NCBI GenBank assembly: GCA_027297825.1
Contig: JAPUHH010000182.1
Span: 1 to 11,384 of the forward strand
Source: Gammaproteobacteria bacterium
GTDB lineage: Bacteria > Pseudomonadota > Gammaproteobacteria > UBA4575
Direction of reading: 5' to 3'
DNA length: 11,384 bases
Of this stretch, positions 1 through 6,883 are shown piece by piece. Each line of letters starts with the position of its first letter. Position 1 is the first letter of the stretch. The notes beneath the pieces were generated by a model. It was not told the origin of the DNA. It saw only the letters and a list, made by a program, of their open reading frames with translations, and did no database searches. The position numbers and the translations under genes were made by a program.

Positions 1-542
1 GAAAGAATCGGAATGCGGGTTGGAGAATCATTAGTTGCGGGCGGCCTGCAGGCACTGCGGCTGAGCCGGAAGTCGTTATTGGCGAATTGGATGGGCCTGT
101 GGGGACTGCGTTTGCGACCTTGCTAGGGGATCAAGTGAAAGGACACTCACGAGTACTAGCGATTATGAATACTGATATTCAAGTGCGTCCTGCAACTCTC
201 ATGGTAAGCAAAGTCACCGTAAAAGATGAACGTTACACGAATATCCTAATGGGCACCGTGCAAGGTGCAATTGCCAATGGTGTTTTAGATGCTGTACGTA
301 ATGGCGATATTCCTAAAGATAAAGCCAATGATATTGGCATTATCGTGTCTGTTTGGTTGAATCCTATGGTGGCTAAAGCCGATGACTTGGATCATAAAAT
401 TTTATTTGATATTCATCGCAAGGCGATGGCTAATGCGATTCGCAAAGCGATGAACAATGAACCTAATATCGACTGGTTGCTAGAAAAACAAGAAGAAATT
501 ACGCATAAATATTATCAAATGGGTCTGGATGGAAAAATATAA
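1..542 (+). CDS. fae: Formaldehyde-activating enzyme (Fae) family paralogue, 5' partial, frameshifted near the edge
   Basis: Genuine Fae joins formaldehyde to tetrahydromethanopterin in the cytoplasm of methylotrophs. Bases 1-45 read in frame 1 as ERIGMRVGESLVAGG, the typical Fae N-terminus. From about base 45 the homology continues in frame 3 (PAGTAAEPEVVIGELDGPVG) to the TAA at 540-542, so one base appears to be missing around 37-48. The body has the family landmarks RPATLMVSKVTVK, YTNILMGTVQGAIANGV, IPKDKANDIGIIVSVWLNP and the end YYQMGLDGKI. Aligned with canonical Fae, the segment AHIDLMIG corresponds here to AEPEVVIG, so the catalytic His (His17 in Methylobacterium Fae) is replaced by Glu. 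This points to the Fae-like paralogue group rather than the main enzyme, so the activity is uncertain. The true start lies just outside the window; the TTG at 87 is only where the intact frame can begin. Confidence 0.85.
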   Translation, partial: KNRNAGWRIISCGRPAGTAAEPEVVIGELDGPVGTAFATLLGDQVKGHSRVLAIMNTDIQVRPATLMVSKVTVKDERYTNILMGTVQGAIANGVLDAVRNGDIPKDKANDIGIIVSVWLNPMVAKADDLDHKILFDIHRKAMANAIRKAMNNEPNIDWLLEKQEEITHKYYQMGLDGKI

Positions 543-556
543 GAGGAGAAAATGAT

Positions 557-580
557 CTGTGGTACAGGGATGTACCGCAG
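557..580 (+). terminator. Strong hairpin after the Fae-like gene, probable terminator
   Basis: A 10-bp stem (557-566 with 571-580, one G-U pair) closes on a GGGA loop of the GNRA type, 14 bases after the Fae-family stop codon. The following tract (TTATTACAAAATT) is only moderately T-rich, so termination efficiency is uncertain. The convergent gene at 602-991 ends just beyond it, which suits an end-of-unit site. Confidence 0.5.
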
Positions 581-601
581 TTATTACAAAATTAAATATT
601 A

Positions 602-991
602 CTAGCTTAAATAAACCGTTTCGGCTTTTCGTTTTTCACCGTGCTTAGGTCGAACTAGCTGTTTAAATATCTTTATAAGTACACTCCACTTATTCTCTAC
701 TAGCATTGCATCTACTTTTGCGCGACCGGCATTATAAGCCGCTTCCATTGCTTGGCCTTTTGTTTTGAAATTAGGCCGCACGGTAAAACATTTAGATTTT
801 CCTGAATGACTATTGAGGATACAAAAAGAAGCGTAGTAGTCCCTTGGACTTTTCTTGTGTACCGTAGGAACTACCCATCGGTTTTTATAGTGACTTGCTT
901 GCATGTATTTATTTGCAATATACTTATTAAGTGATGATATTAGCAATAACAATATTTTAATGCGTTTATTATATTTAGTAGGTTGGAGCAC
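602..991 (-). CDS. Small basic protein of unknown function
   Basis: I do not recognise this 129-codon frame with confidence. It is rich in Lys and Arg. It has a compact core from about residue 34 to 98 (RWVVPTVHKK..., YYASFCILNSHSGKSKCF, then TKGQAMEAAYNAGRAKVDAM) resembling small one-domain proteins with a beta-sheet followed by an Ala-rich helix. The first 29 residues are an odd Ile/Leu/Lys stretch. Met30 (base 904) may be the true start, and a promoter-like pair ends just upstream of it. No clear ribosome binding site precedes either candidate. It is convergent with the Fae-like gene and divergent from the tiny gene at 998. The sequence does not support a function. Confidence 0.5.
   Translation of the reverse strand: MLQPTKYNKRIKILLLLISSLNKYIANKYMQASHYKNRWVVPTVHKKSPRDYYASFCILNSHSGKSKCFTVRPNFKTKGQAMEAAYNAGRAKVDAMLVENKWSVLIKIFKQLVRPKHGEKRKAETVYLS
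917..946 (-). promoter_or_regulatory. Candidate sigma-70 promoter for the small basic protein gene
   Basis: On the minus strand TTGCTA (941-946) is followed after 18 bases by TATATT (917-922). These match the -35 and -10 consensus at 4 and 5 of 6 positions. Transcription would begin near 910, only a few bases before Met30 at 904 and inside the longer version of the gene, so it favours the shorter start. The region is AT-rich, so chance matches are likely. Confidence 0.3.
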
Positions 992-997
992 ATAGCA

Positions 998-1224
998 ATG
1001 AGTACAGACTTACCACCAGTCGAAATACTGGATAGTTTCGACTCTGATATCTTAGAAAAAAAGGTTGGTATTTCGTAACGTATTATCAAACTCGACAGGG
1101 AGGTGAAGGATCATCTGCTTATAACAATGCCTATGAGAAAGCCTTAACGCATAAACGTCAAGCTGGGCTTCGAAATATGATTAAAGATGGCATTACGTAT
1201 AGGGAAATTTGGGAGCATTGGTAG
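998..1224 (+). CDS. Tiny gene of unknown function split by a -1 shift at A_AAA_AAG
   Basis: An ATG at 998 with GGAG at 985-988 (9 bases upstream) opens a frame reading MSTDLPPVEILDSFDSDILE and then stops at TAA 1076-1078. In the -1 frame, starting at the A-run 1056-1062, coding continues as GWYFVTYYQTRQGGEGSSAY, then NNAYEKALTHKRQAGLRNMI, to TAG at 1222-1224. The joined product is about 75 residues: acidic N-terminus, aromatic strand, then a Lys/Arg-rich helix. I recognise no family. Three readings are possible: programmed -1 frameshifting at the heptamer, a real one-base deletion in a degenerating gene, or a homopolymer sequencing error (A8 read as A7). A hairpin follows the stop, as expected for the end of a real gene. 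Confidence 0.4.
1057..1063 (+). other. A AAA AAG slippery heptamer, in phase for -1 frameshifting
   Basis: The bases A-AAA-AAG lie in the zero frame of the gene starting at 998 exactly as the dnaX-type slippery site does. A -1 slip leads straight into the open continuation frame (GGT TGG TAT TTC). I see no compelling downstream stem-loop or pseudoknot at the usual 5-9 base spacing and no Shine-Dalgarno-like stimulator 10-14 bases upstream. The motif is clear, but its use is not shown. Confidence 0.3.
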
Positions 1225-1232
1225 GGATTATG

Positions 1233-1253
1233 ATCTTCTGAATTTCAGAAGAT
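1233..1253 (+). terminator. Palindromic hairpin between convergent gene ends
   Basis: ATCTTCTGAA and TTCAGAAGAT form a perfect inverted repeat around a single T, effectively an 8-bp stem with a 5-base loop. It begins 8 bases after the tiny gene's stop and lies 80 bases beyond the typA stop, so it could serve either strand. There is no T-tract on either side, so it may be an RNA-stabilising or Rho-assisted end rather than an intrinsic terminator. Confidence 0.35.
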
Positions 1254-1332
1254 ACTTAAGCGCTGTAAAGCCGCGTATTTCATACCCGTTAACTTTTGAA
1301 ATAGCCGGCATGTCGTCGCTCAGAAAAAACAC

Positions 1333-3153
1333 CTACGCAGCTGCAGTACGACTGGCTCGTTTGCGTTCATGTTCTTTTAGATATTTCTTGCGTAGTCGTA
1401 TGTGATTTGGAGTTACCTCAACGAGCTCATCCTCTTCGATAAATTCAAGTGCTTGCTCAAGACTGTGTCGAATAGGGGTTGTTAAGGTAATCGCTTCATC
1501 GGTTCCCGATGCACGAACATTAGTGAGTTGTTTGGCTTTGGTCGGATTCACCGCCAGGTCGTTATCGCGACTGTGTATGCCAACGATCATGCCTTCGTAT
1601 ACCTCAGTGGCGGGGCCGATAATTAAACGTCCACGTTCTTGTAATGCGAATAGCGCATAACCCAAAGTCTTGCCGGGCACCATGGAGACCAACACCCCAT
1701 TCTGGCGTTTGGCTACTGGGCCAGCTTTGAGTGGTCCATAATGATCGAAAATGTGCGTCATGATGCCGCTGCCTGAAGTGATGGTCATAAACTGCGATCT
1801 AAAACCAATCAGTCCACGAGCGGGTACAATAAATTCAAGTCGCACACGGCCTTTACCATCCGGCGCCATATTTTTGATATCGGCGCGTCGTTCACCGAGT
1901 TTTTGCAGTACGGAACCTTGGTGCTCCATTTCGCAATCTATGATCAATTGTTCATAGGGTTCATGTATGACTCCGTCGATTTCTTTCCGTATTACTTCGG
2001 GGCGTGATACACCGAGTTCGAAACCTTCGCGACGCATAGATTCGATCAGTACACTTAAATGTAGTTCACCACGACCCGAAACAGTAAACTTGTCTGCCGT
2101 TTCGCCTTGTACTACACGTAACGCCACGTTGTGAATTATTTCCTTCTCCAGTCGTTCTTTAATATTTCGGCTGGTCACGTACTTACCATCCAGACCAGCA
2201 AACGGTGAATCATTAACTTGAAAGGTCATGCTTATAGTGGGTTCATCCACTGACAACGGTGGCAAAGCTTCAATGGCATCGGGCGTGCAGATAGTGTCTG
2301 AGTTGTTGAGTCCATCTATGCCAGTGATGCAGATAATTTCACCTGCCTCAGCTTGTTCTGCATCCACACGATCAAGGCCGTGGTAAGTCATCACGTTTAG
2401 TACTTTGCCGTTACGGTTTTTGCCATCCACGCTGGCAATCGTGACTGGCATATTGCGATTTATGATGCCGCGGGCAATTCGGCCAACACCAATAACGCCA
2501 ACATAGCTATTGTAATCCAATGCGCTGATTTGCATTTGCAGTGGGCCATCGATGTTTGCGGGTGGTGGAGGTACACGATCAATGATCAAATTGAGTAACG
2601 GTGTCATATCTTTTTGGAGCGAATCCATTTCTAAGCCAGCGATGCCTTCAAGCGCAGAGGTATACACAATTGGGAAATCGAGTTGTTCGTCGGTGGCTCC
2701 TAGTCGGTCAAATAAATCAAAAACTTGGTCAATCACCCAATTTGGTCGTGCGCCGGGGCGATCCACTTTATTTACGACAACAATCGGCTTCAAGCCACGC
2801 TCAAAAGCTTTTTGTGTGACGAAGCGTGTTTGTGGCATGGGGCCGTCGACGGCGTCCACCAGTAAGAGCACACTGTCTACCATAGACAACACGCGTTCTA
2901 CTTCTCCACCAAAATCAGCATGGCCCGGCGTATCTACAATATTGATAAGATGCTCACCCCATTTCAGCGCAGTGTTTTTGGCCAATATTGTAATGCCGCG
3001 TTCACGTTCCTGATCATAGGAATCCATGAGGCGTTCAGTATTAATATTTTTTCGATCCAGAGTGCCATACTGGGCTAATAGCTTATCCACAAGGGTGGTT
3101 TTCCCGTGGTCAACGTGGGCAATGATGGCGATGTTGCGGAGTGATTTAGACAA
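1333..3153 (-). CDS. typA: Ribosome-associated GTPase TypA/BipA
   Basis: This 606-residue translational GTPase of the EF-G-like family binds the ribosome and aids 50S assembly and growth under cold or stress. The length is normal. The G domain shows the P-loop AHVDHGKTT (12-20), switch I with RERGITI (about 50-56), DTPGH (74-78) and NKVD (128-131). Domains II and III, and the family's own C-terminal domain with the GLIGFRSQF and PGKTLGYALFALQERGR segments, follow in order. The start MSKSLRNIAIIAHVDHG is the canonical one. The only SD-like sequence (AGGA) is about 13 bases upstream, longer than ideal. The tail ERKRASRTAAA is basic and typical. It appears monocistronic, with a possible TATATT -10 about 45 bases upstream but no good -35. 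A run of six T follows the stop within about 10 bases on the coding strand, with no convincing stem before it. Confidence 0.97.
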   Translation of the reverse strand: MSKSLRNIAIIAHVDHGKTTLVDKLLAQYGTLDRKNINTERLMDSYDQERERGITILAKNTALKWGEHLINIVDTPGHADFGGEVERVLSMVDSVLLLVDAVDGPMPQTRFVTQKAFERGLKPIVVVNKVDRPGARPNWVIDQVFDLFDRLGATDEQLDFPIVYTSALEGIAGLEMDSLQKDMTPLLNLIIDRVPPPPANIDGPLQMQISALDYNSYVGVIGVGRIARGIINRNMPVTIASVDGKNRNGKVLNVMTYHGLDRVDAEQAEAGEIICITGIDGLNNSDTICTPDAIEALPPLSVDEPTISMTFQVNDSPFAGLDGKYVTSRNIKERLEKEIIHNVALRVVQGETADKFTVSGRGELHLSVLIESMRREGFELGVSRPEVIRKEIDGVIHEPYEQLIIDCEMEHQGSVLQKLGERRADIKNMAPDGKGRVRLEFIVPARGLIGFRSQFMTITSGSGIMTHIFDHYGPLKAGPVAKRQNGVLVSMVPGKTLGYALFALQERGRLIIGPATEVYEGMIVGIHSRDNDLAVNPTKAKQLTNVRASGTDEAITLTTPIRHSLEQALEFIEEDELVEVTPNHIRLRKKYLKEHERKRASRTAAA

Positions 3154-3915
3154 GGTAAAACTAATTCCTGTTAATGTACTTGCGACGAATATAGCGTCTG
3201 CTATGCGTGTAAATAATCTAGTGTCGGATCAAAGGCGCCGGATTATACCCGAACTTGCGTGGATTCGTGGTTGATTTTGGTAATAATACCCACTGTTATA
3301 CTGCCAAATACTGCAAATTAGCGCATATATATAGATTTCAACAACAAAATCTATTTCTTTAGAGTAACGATTTCACGCTAGTCGGATGGAGTGACATCTT
3401 ATTTCCGGGGAAGAATCATCAGCAATTTAATCTCAGGAAACTAATGCTTATAGGTTAACAAGTATAACTCTTTATAATAATTGAGTTTGTTAGTGTGCTT
3501 GAAGGGAATCGAAGCCGTTTATCGCTACTTGCTGGTAGCTACACCAATAAGTGATTCAATGCGTAAATTGTATCCACATACCTGAAATATAAAATACGCC
3601 GTGGATTTTTCGGGGCTTTTAACTATCTGGTTTAAGCCATTAAATGTATTGAAGCGCATGATTATGTGCGCGCTGATCTCGAGTTTTCACACTGCGTACA
3701 CATGGCTATAAAGCTTGGTGTGTTTGATCCCAAGGCAGTCATATATGTCTGTTGGCTCAGCAATGGAGTTAAAATAGCTATCTACTTGGAGATGAGTCTG
3801 ATTTTTTGGATTTGTTTTGTAAGGATTTATCGCGGGAAGTTTTTGCGAACGCGTAGAAATTTCTCGATTATGTAATACTCATTGTAGAGTTGATGTTGAT
3901 TCGATATCTTGTTGC
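3154..3915. other. 762-base intergenic region with no convincing gene
   Basis: This separates the typA start from the ppnN end. Frames here are short and repeatedly stopped. The longest (3666-3875, 69 codons) has no ribosome binding site and an unconvincing composition. A weak AT-rich inverted repeat (3331-3338 with 3347-3354, 8 bp, loop 8) is followed by TTCTTT. I see no tRNA, no repeat unit and no mobile element. The first 100 bases must contain the typA promoter. The rest may be decayed sequence or hold an RNA I cannot recognise. Confidence 0.6.
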
Positions 3916-5292
3916 TTAATCGGAATGACTGATTTCATAACAAGGTTTATAGGCACTGCCGGGCATTTTCATGCGCTGCATTTTTACGAAAGAATCAAGC
4001 AGCGAAGCCATTGGCTGCATAACATCTTTATAGCCGTGTAGTTTTAGTGGCCCGTTTTGTTCGACAGCTCGAATACCTTGTTCCTTTACATTGCCAGAAA
4101 CGATCCCAGATAAGGCGTTGCGTATATTAGCTGCGAGTGAAAACTTCTCTTGGTCTTTATGTAATTTGAGTAAGAGCATATTTTCATGCGTGGGGTTGAA
4201 GGGCTTTTGGAATTCTGGCTCTATATTTAATGTCCAGTTGAAATAAAAGGCATCATTTTTTTCTTCTCGATATTGTCGAACACTATCAATACCCGCATGA
4301 ACTTCTTTGGCGACTGCTATTGGGTCATTGATAATGATTTTGTAAAAGTTTTGTGCAGTTTTGCCTAATGTTCCGGCAATAAAGGCATCTATCTCGTCAA
4401 AATAATTACTGGAATCCTTAGGGCCTGTGAAAATTAATGGGAAGGGTAAGTTTTCGTTATTAGGATGTAATAACACTCCAAGCGTATAAAATATTTCTTC
4501 TGCAGTACCGACACCTCCTGGAAACACGATCATTGCATGTCCAATTCGCACAAAGGCTTCTAGGCGCTTTTCAATATCGGGCAATATGACAAGATTATTA
4601 ACGATAGGATTAGGCGGTTCCGCAGCGATGATTCCTGGTTCAGTGATGCCAAGATAATGAGAATCTTGGATACGCTGTTTTGCTTGCCCAACGGCTGCAC
4701 CTTTCATGGGTCCCTTCATTGCGCCGGGGCCGCAGCCGGTACAAATATTTAGCCCGCGTAGGCCTAATTGATAGCCAACTTCTTTTGAATAATCGTATTC
4801 TTCACGGGTGATCGAATGCCCGCCCCAACATACGACTAAGTTGGGTTTAGCCGCTGATTGCAAAACGTTGGCATTGCGCAAAATATGAAAGACCGCATCT
4901 GTGATGCCTTCAGAAGTTTCCAGATTGAATTTAGGGCTGTTGTAAATCTCATTGTTTACGTAAATTACATCGCGCAATACGGCAAATAGGTGTTCGCCTA
5001 TGCCTTTGATAATTTGATCATCTACAAAAGCGCTTGCCGGTGCATTCATCAGCTTGAGGCTAATTCCTTTTTCTTCTTGGATAATAGAAATAGCAAATGA
5101 TTTGTATCGTTCGAGTAATTCTCTGCCATCATCAAGAGGATTGCCGCAATTGAGGACTGCGAGTGAACAATTGCGAAATAAGGTGTAAAGACCGCCTTGG
5201 CTGGTATCTAAGAGTCTACTGACTTCAACTTTTGACAGGATATCAAGCTGTCCGTCAGGATATACAATAGCATTGGTGACTTCGTATTCCAT
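3916..5292 (-). CDS. ppnN: Pyrimidine/purine nucleotide 5'-monophosphate nucleosidase
   Basis: PpnN (YgdH) is a cytoplasmic LOG-family enzyme that splits nucleoside 5'-monophosphates into base and ribose 5-phosphate. It adjusts nucleotide pools and in E. coli is activated by (p)ppGpp. The 458 residues match the E. coli length of about 454. An N-terminal domain specific to the long form (about 1-145) precedes a Rossmann-like LOG core with CWGGHSI (155-161), the GCGPGAMKGPMKGA loop (186-199), PDIEKRLEAF (238-247) and the hallmark PGGVGTAEE (258-266), whose glutamates are the expected catalytic residues. The C-terminal domain (about 340-458) is also of the long form. The ATG is followed by MEYEVTNAIVYPDGQLDILS, the expected start. 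It is divergent from the ferritin-like gene across 124 bases. Confidence 0.96.
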   Translation of the reverse strand: MEYEVTNAIVYPDGQLDILSKVEVSRLLDTSQGGLYTLFRNCSLAVLNCGNPLDDGRELLERYKSFAISIIQEEKGISLKLMNAPASAFVDDQIIKGIGEHLFAVLRDVIYVNNEIYNSPKFNLETSEGITDAVFHILRNANVLQSAAKPNLVVCWGGHSITREEYDYSKEVGYQLGLRGLNICTGCGPGAMKGPMKGAAVGQAKQRIQDSHYLGITEPGIIAAEPPNPIVNNLVILPDIEKRLEAFVRIGHAMIVFPGGVGTAEEIFYTLGVLLHPNNENLPFPLIFTGPKDSSNYFDEIDAFIAGTLGKTAQNFYKIIINDPIAVAKEVHAGIDSVRQYREEKNDAFYFNWTLNIEPEFQKPFNPTHENMLLLKLHKDQEKFSLAANIRNALSGIVSGNVKEQGIRAVEQNGPLKLHGYKDVMQPMASLLDSFVKMQRMKMPGSAYKPCYEISHSD

Positions 5293-5347
5293 AGGCTTAC
5301 GGTTTATTAAGTATGAATAGTTTGTAGGTCTTTATAATAGCGGCATG

Positions 5348-5356
5348 TGCTAAAAT
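5348..5356 (+). promoter_or_regulatory. Candidate extended -10 promoter for the ferritin-like gene
   Basis: TGC directly followed by TAAAAT is an extended -10 element (TGn plus a 5/6 match), 61 bases before the ATG at 5417. No good -35 lies 17 bases upstream, as extended -10 promoters allow. A second box, TATAAT at 5333-5338, is a perfect -10 match but also lacks a -35. No Fur-like palindrome is evident in the 124-base divergent region. Confidence 0.3.
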
Positions 5357-5416
5357 AATCTAAGTAATAGGTAATGAAAAAAACATAGTTCCAACAGTTA
5401 CTAAAAGGAAATTGGC

Positions 5417-5656
5417 ATGGCAAATGAAGGTTATCATGAACCAATCGATGAGCTTTCGAATGATACACGTGATATGCATCGTGCCATCTCCTCTTTAATG
5501 GAAGAGCTTGAAGCCGTAGATTGGTATAACCAGCGTTTCGATGCGTGCAAAGATTCCGATCTAAAGGCTATCCTGGCACACAATCGAGATGAAGAAAAAG
5601 AACATGCTGCGATGGTTCTGGAATGGATTAGGCGCAAGGATCCTACCTTTGATTAA
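5417..5656 (+). CDS. Short encapsulated-ferritin-like (EncFtn family) protein without cargo tag
   Basis: EncFtn proteins are two-helix ferroxidases that assemble into annular decamers and usually sit inside encapsulin shells. This 79-residue protein matches the family core: EPIDEL (8-13), HRAISSLMEELEAVDWY (21-37) and ILAHNRDEEKEHAAMVLEW (52-70). By comparison with the Rhodospirillum rubrum protein, the ferroxidase ligands would be Glu30, Glu60 and His63, with Glu29, Glu32 and Trp36 also conserved. The protein ends just after the helix (RRKDPTFD), so it lacks the C-terminal tail with the encapsulin targeting peptide. No encapsulin gene is visible. It is probably a free iron-oxidising or iron-buffering protein. 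AAGGA lies about 8 bases before the ATG. A terminator-like hairpin overlaps its stop, so it is probably transcribed alone. Confidence 0.88.
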   Translation: MANEGYHEPIDELSNDTRDMHRAISSLMEELEAVDWYNQRFDACKDSDLKAILAHNRDEEKEHAAMVLEWIRRKDPTFD

Positions 5657-5677
5657 GAACTCAAAGATTTTTTATTT
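5647..5677 (+). terminator. Intrinsic terminator overlapping the end of the ferritin-like gene
   Basis: CTTTGA (5647-5652) pairs with TCAAAG (5661-5666) over an 8-base loop. It is followed by A, then six T and ATTT, the layout of a Rho-independent terminator. The stem is short and AT-rich. The stop codon lies in the loop. If it is active, the downstream persulfide dioxygenase needs its own promoter in the roughly 60 bases that follow. Confidence 0.5.
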
Positions 5678-5737
5678 ACGGATAAGTCTATCGCGCATAA
5701 ATAAATAATCGCTTTTGTGTTGCAATGAGGAAGCATT

Positions 5738-6490
5738 TTGATTTTTCGCCAACTATTTGAATCCAGTTCGTCAACGTATACTTATCTTGTAGCTTGTCAA
5801 GACACAGGAGTTGTCGCACTCATCGATCCTGTATTGGAAACGATCGAACGTGACTTAGCACTCTTAAAGGAGTTAGACCTTCAGCTTACCTATACTATCG
5901 AAACGCATATCCATGCAGACCATTTGACCAGTGCAAATAAACTTAAAGCGCTGACCGATAGTGAAATAGTGTATCCAAAACAAGCAGGACTCCCGTGTCA
6001 GGATATTAGTGTAGAAGAAGGGCGTGTGTTTCGAGTTGGTAATATTGAACTGCACCCATTATTTACCCCTGGTCACACCGATCACCATTATGCTTATCTA
6101 ATCGATAATGCAGCACAAAAAATGGTATTCACAGGCGATGCGCTGCTTATTGAAGCTTGTGGGCGAACTGATTTTCAGTCGGGTGATGCGGCGGCGCTTT
6201 ATGACAGCATTCAGAATAAATTATTTAATCTTCCTAATGAAACGTTGGTATATCCTGCGCATGATTATGAAGGTCGTTTTGTAAGTACCGTTGCACAAGA
6301 GAAAATCCGCAATCCAAGGTTGGGTAATCACAAATCTAAGACTGAATTTATTGAAATTATGAATAGCTTAGATTTACCCTATCCTCGCAAGATTGATTTT
6401 GCTGTTCCTGGAAATGAAGCTTGTGGAGTATGCCCGCCGGATGTGCCTGATGAATTTCGCAGTCCCTGTGAAATGCATGATCAAGGCTAA
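5738..6490 (+). CDS. Persulfide dioxygenase (ETHE1-like metallo-beta-lactamase fold)
   Basis: Enzymes of this type oxidise glutathione persulfide to sulfite with O2 in the cytoplasm, detoxifying sulfide-derived sulfane sulfur. The 250 residues carry THIHADH (56-62), TPGHTDHH (110-117) and GDALLIEACGRTDFQ (133-147). The mononuclear Fe(II) ligands expected from human ETHE1 would be His57, His113 and Asp134. The CGRTDFQ motif is the mark separating persulfide dioxygenases from glyoxalase II. The start is TTG at 5738, supported by GAGG at 5727-5730 (7 bases upstream) and by the normal N-terminus MIFRQLFE...STYTYL. The C-terminus has Cys229, Cys232 and Cys244; whether these are functional is unclear. 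Its 3' end lies three bases from the end of the convergent gene, so the transcripts probably overlap. Confidence 0.93.
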   Translation: MIFRQLFESSSSTYTYLVACQDTGVVALIDPVLETIERDLALLKELDLQLTYTIETHIHADHLTSANKLKALTDSEIVYPKQAGLPCQDISVEEGRVFRVGNIELHPLFTPGHTDHHYAYLIDNAAQKMVFTGDALLIEACGRTDFQSGDAAALYDSIQNKLFNLPNETLVYPAHDYEGRFVSTVAQEKIRNPRLGNHKSKTEFIEIMNSLDLPYPRKIDFAVPGNEACGVCPPDVPDEFRSPCEMHDQG

Positions 6491-6493
6491 TTT

Positions 6494-6883
6494 TTAAGCG
6501 AATGCATTTATATATAATTTGTAATCACACTTGCCATAAAATTGGCTGGGAATAAGTTCGCTATCTAAAATAGTATTGCGACTGTGCGCAGATTTTCCAT
6601 ATTTGTCTATCGTTGTTGTAAGTACATTGCCGCGTTCGTTCACTTCAATAAAAGTAAATCCACCTTCTGTGGGTAGCAGTTGTACGTCTGTGATGCCGTT
6701 TTTCCTAAGCACTTGTGCTTCACTGGTTTCTTCATCTACCGTAAAGGTTAATTGAAAAATCTCTACAACAGCGTCTACTTTTTGTATCGATGCAAATTTA
6801 TCATAATTGCATGTAATGATTAGTGGTGCAGATTGCACAGCTAGGAATACAACAATAATGAATATTTTAAATATTTTCATCAT
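6494..6883 (-). CDS. Small exported protein of unknown function
   Basis: I recognise no family. The 129 residues begin with a clear Sec signal peptide (MMKIFKIFIIVVFLAVQSA), with likely cleavage near Ala19. The mature part of about 110 residues looks beta-rich and has only two cysteines, Cys25 and Cys119 near its two ends, which could form a periplasmic disulfide. The Cys25 context (IITC) is not a good lipobox. No obvious Shine-Dalgarno sequence precedes the ATG at 6883. It is convergent with the persulfide dioxygenase, with three bases between the stops. Confidence 0.6.
   Translation of the reverse strand: MMKIFKIFIIVVFLAVQSAPLIITCNYDKFASIQKVDAVVEIFQLTFTVDEETSEAQVLRKNGITDVQLLPTEGGFTFIEVNERGNVLTTTIDKYGKSAHSRNTILDSELIPSQFYGKCDYKLYINAFA

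Noticed and set aside
552..605. 17-codon peptide frame with a good AGGAG site just after the Fae-like gene
   Set aside because: It lies inside the strong hairpin that looks like the Fae-like gene's terminator. The purine-rich tract alone does not support a peptide gene.
1097..1106. AGGGAGGTGA, a strong Shine-Dalgarno-like sequence inside the tiny gene
   Set aside because: No start codon lies at a useful distance; the next ATG is about 20 bases away. It encodes Gln-Gly-Gly-Glu in the shifted frame.
1333..1405. Plus-strand frames overlapping typA, ppnN and the oxidase genes
   Set aside because: They are shadows of well-identified minus-strand genes and lack their own ribosome binding sites and protein-like features.
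3331..3354. 8-bp AT-rich inverted repeat followed by TTCTTT
   Set aside because: It is too weak and far from any gene end to call a terminator, so it is noted only within the intergenic entry.
3776..3856. Protein-like stretch LLGDESDFLDLFCKDLSREV ending in TAG
   Set aside because: Only 27 codons lie between stops, with no start and no recognisable family. This is chance-level.
3666..3875. 69-codon plus-strand frame in the typA-ppnN gap
   Set aside because: It has no ribosome binding site and unconvincing composition with scattered Cys and Trp. Other frames across it are similarly open in short pieces, so chance is the best explanation.
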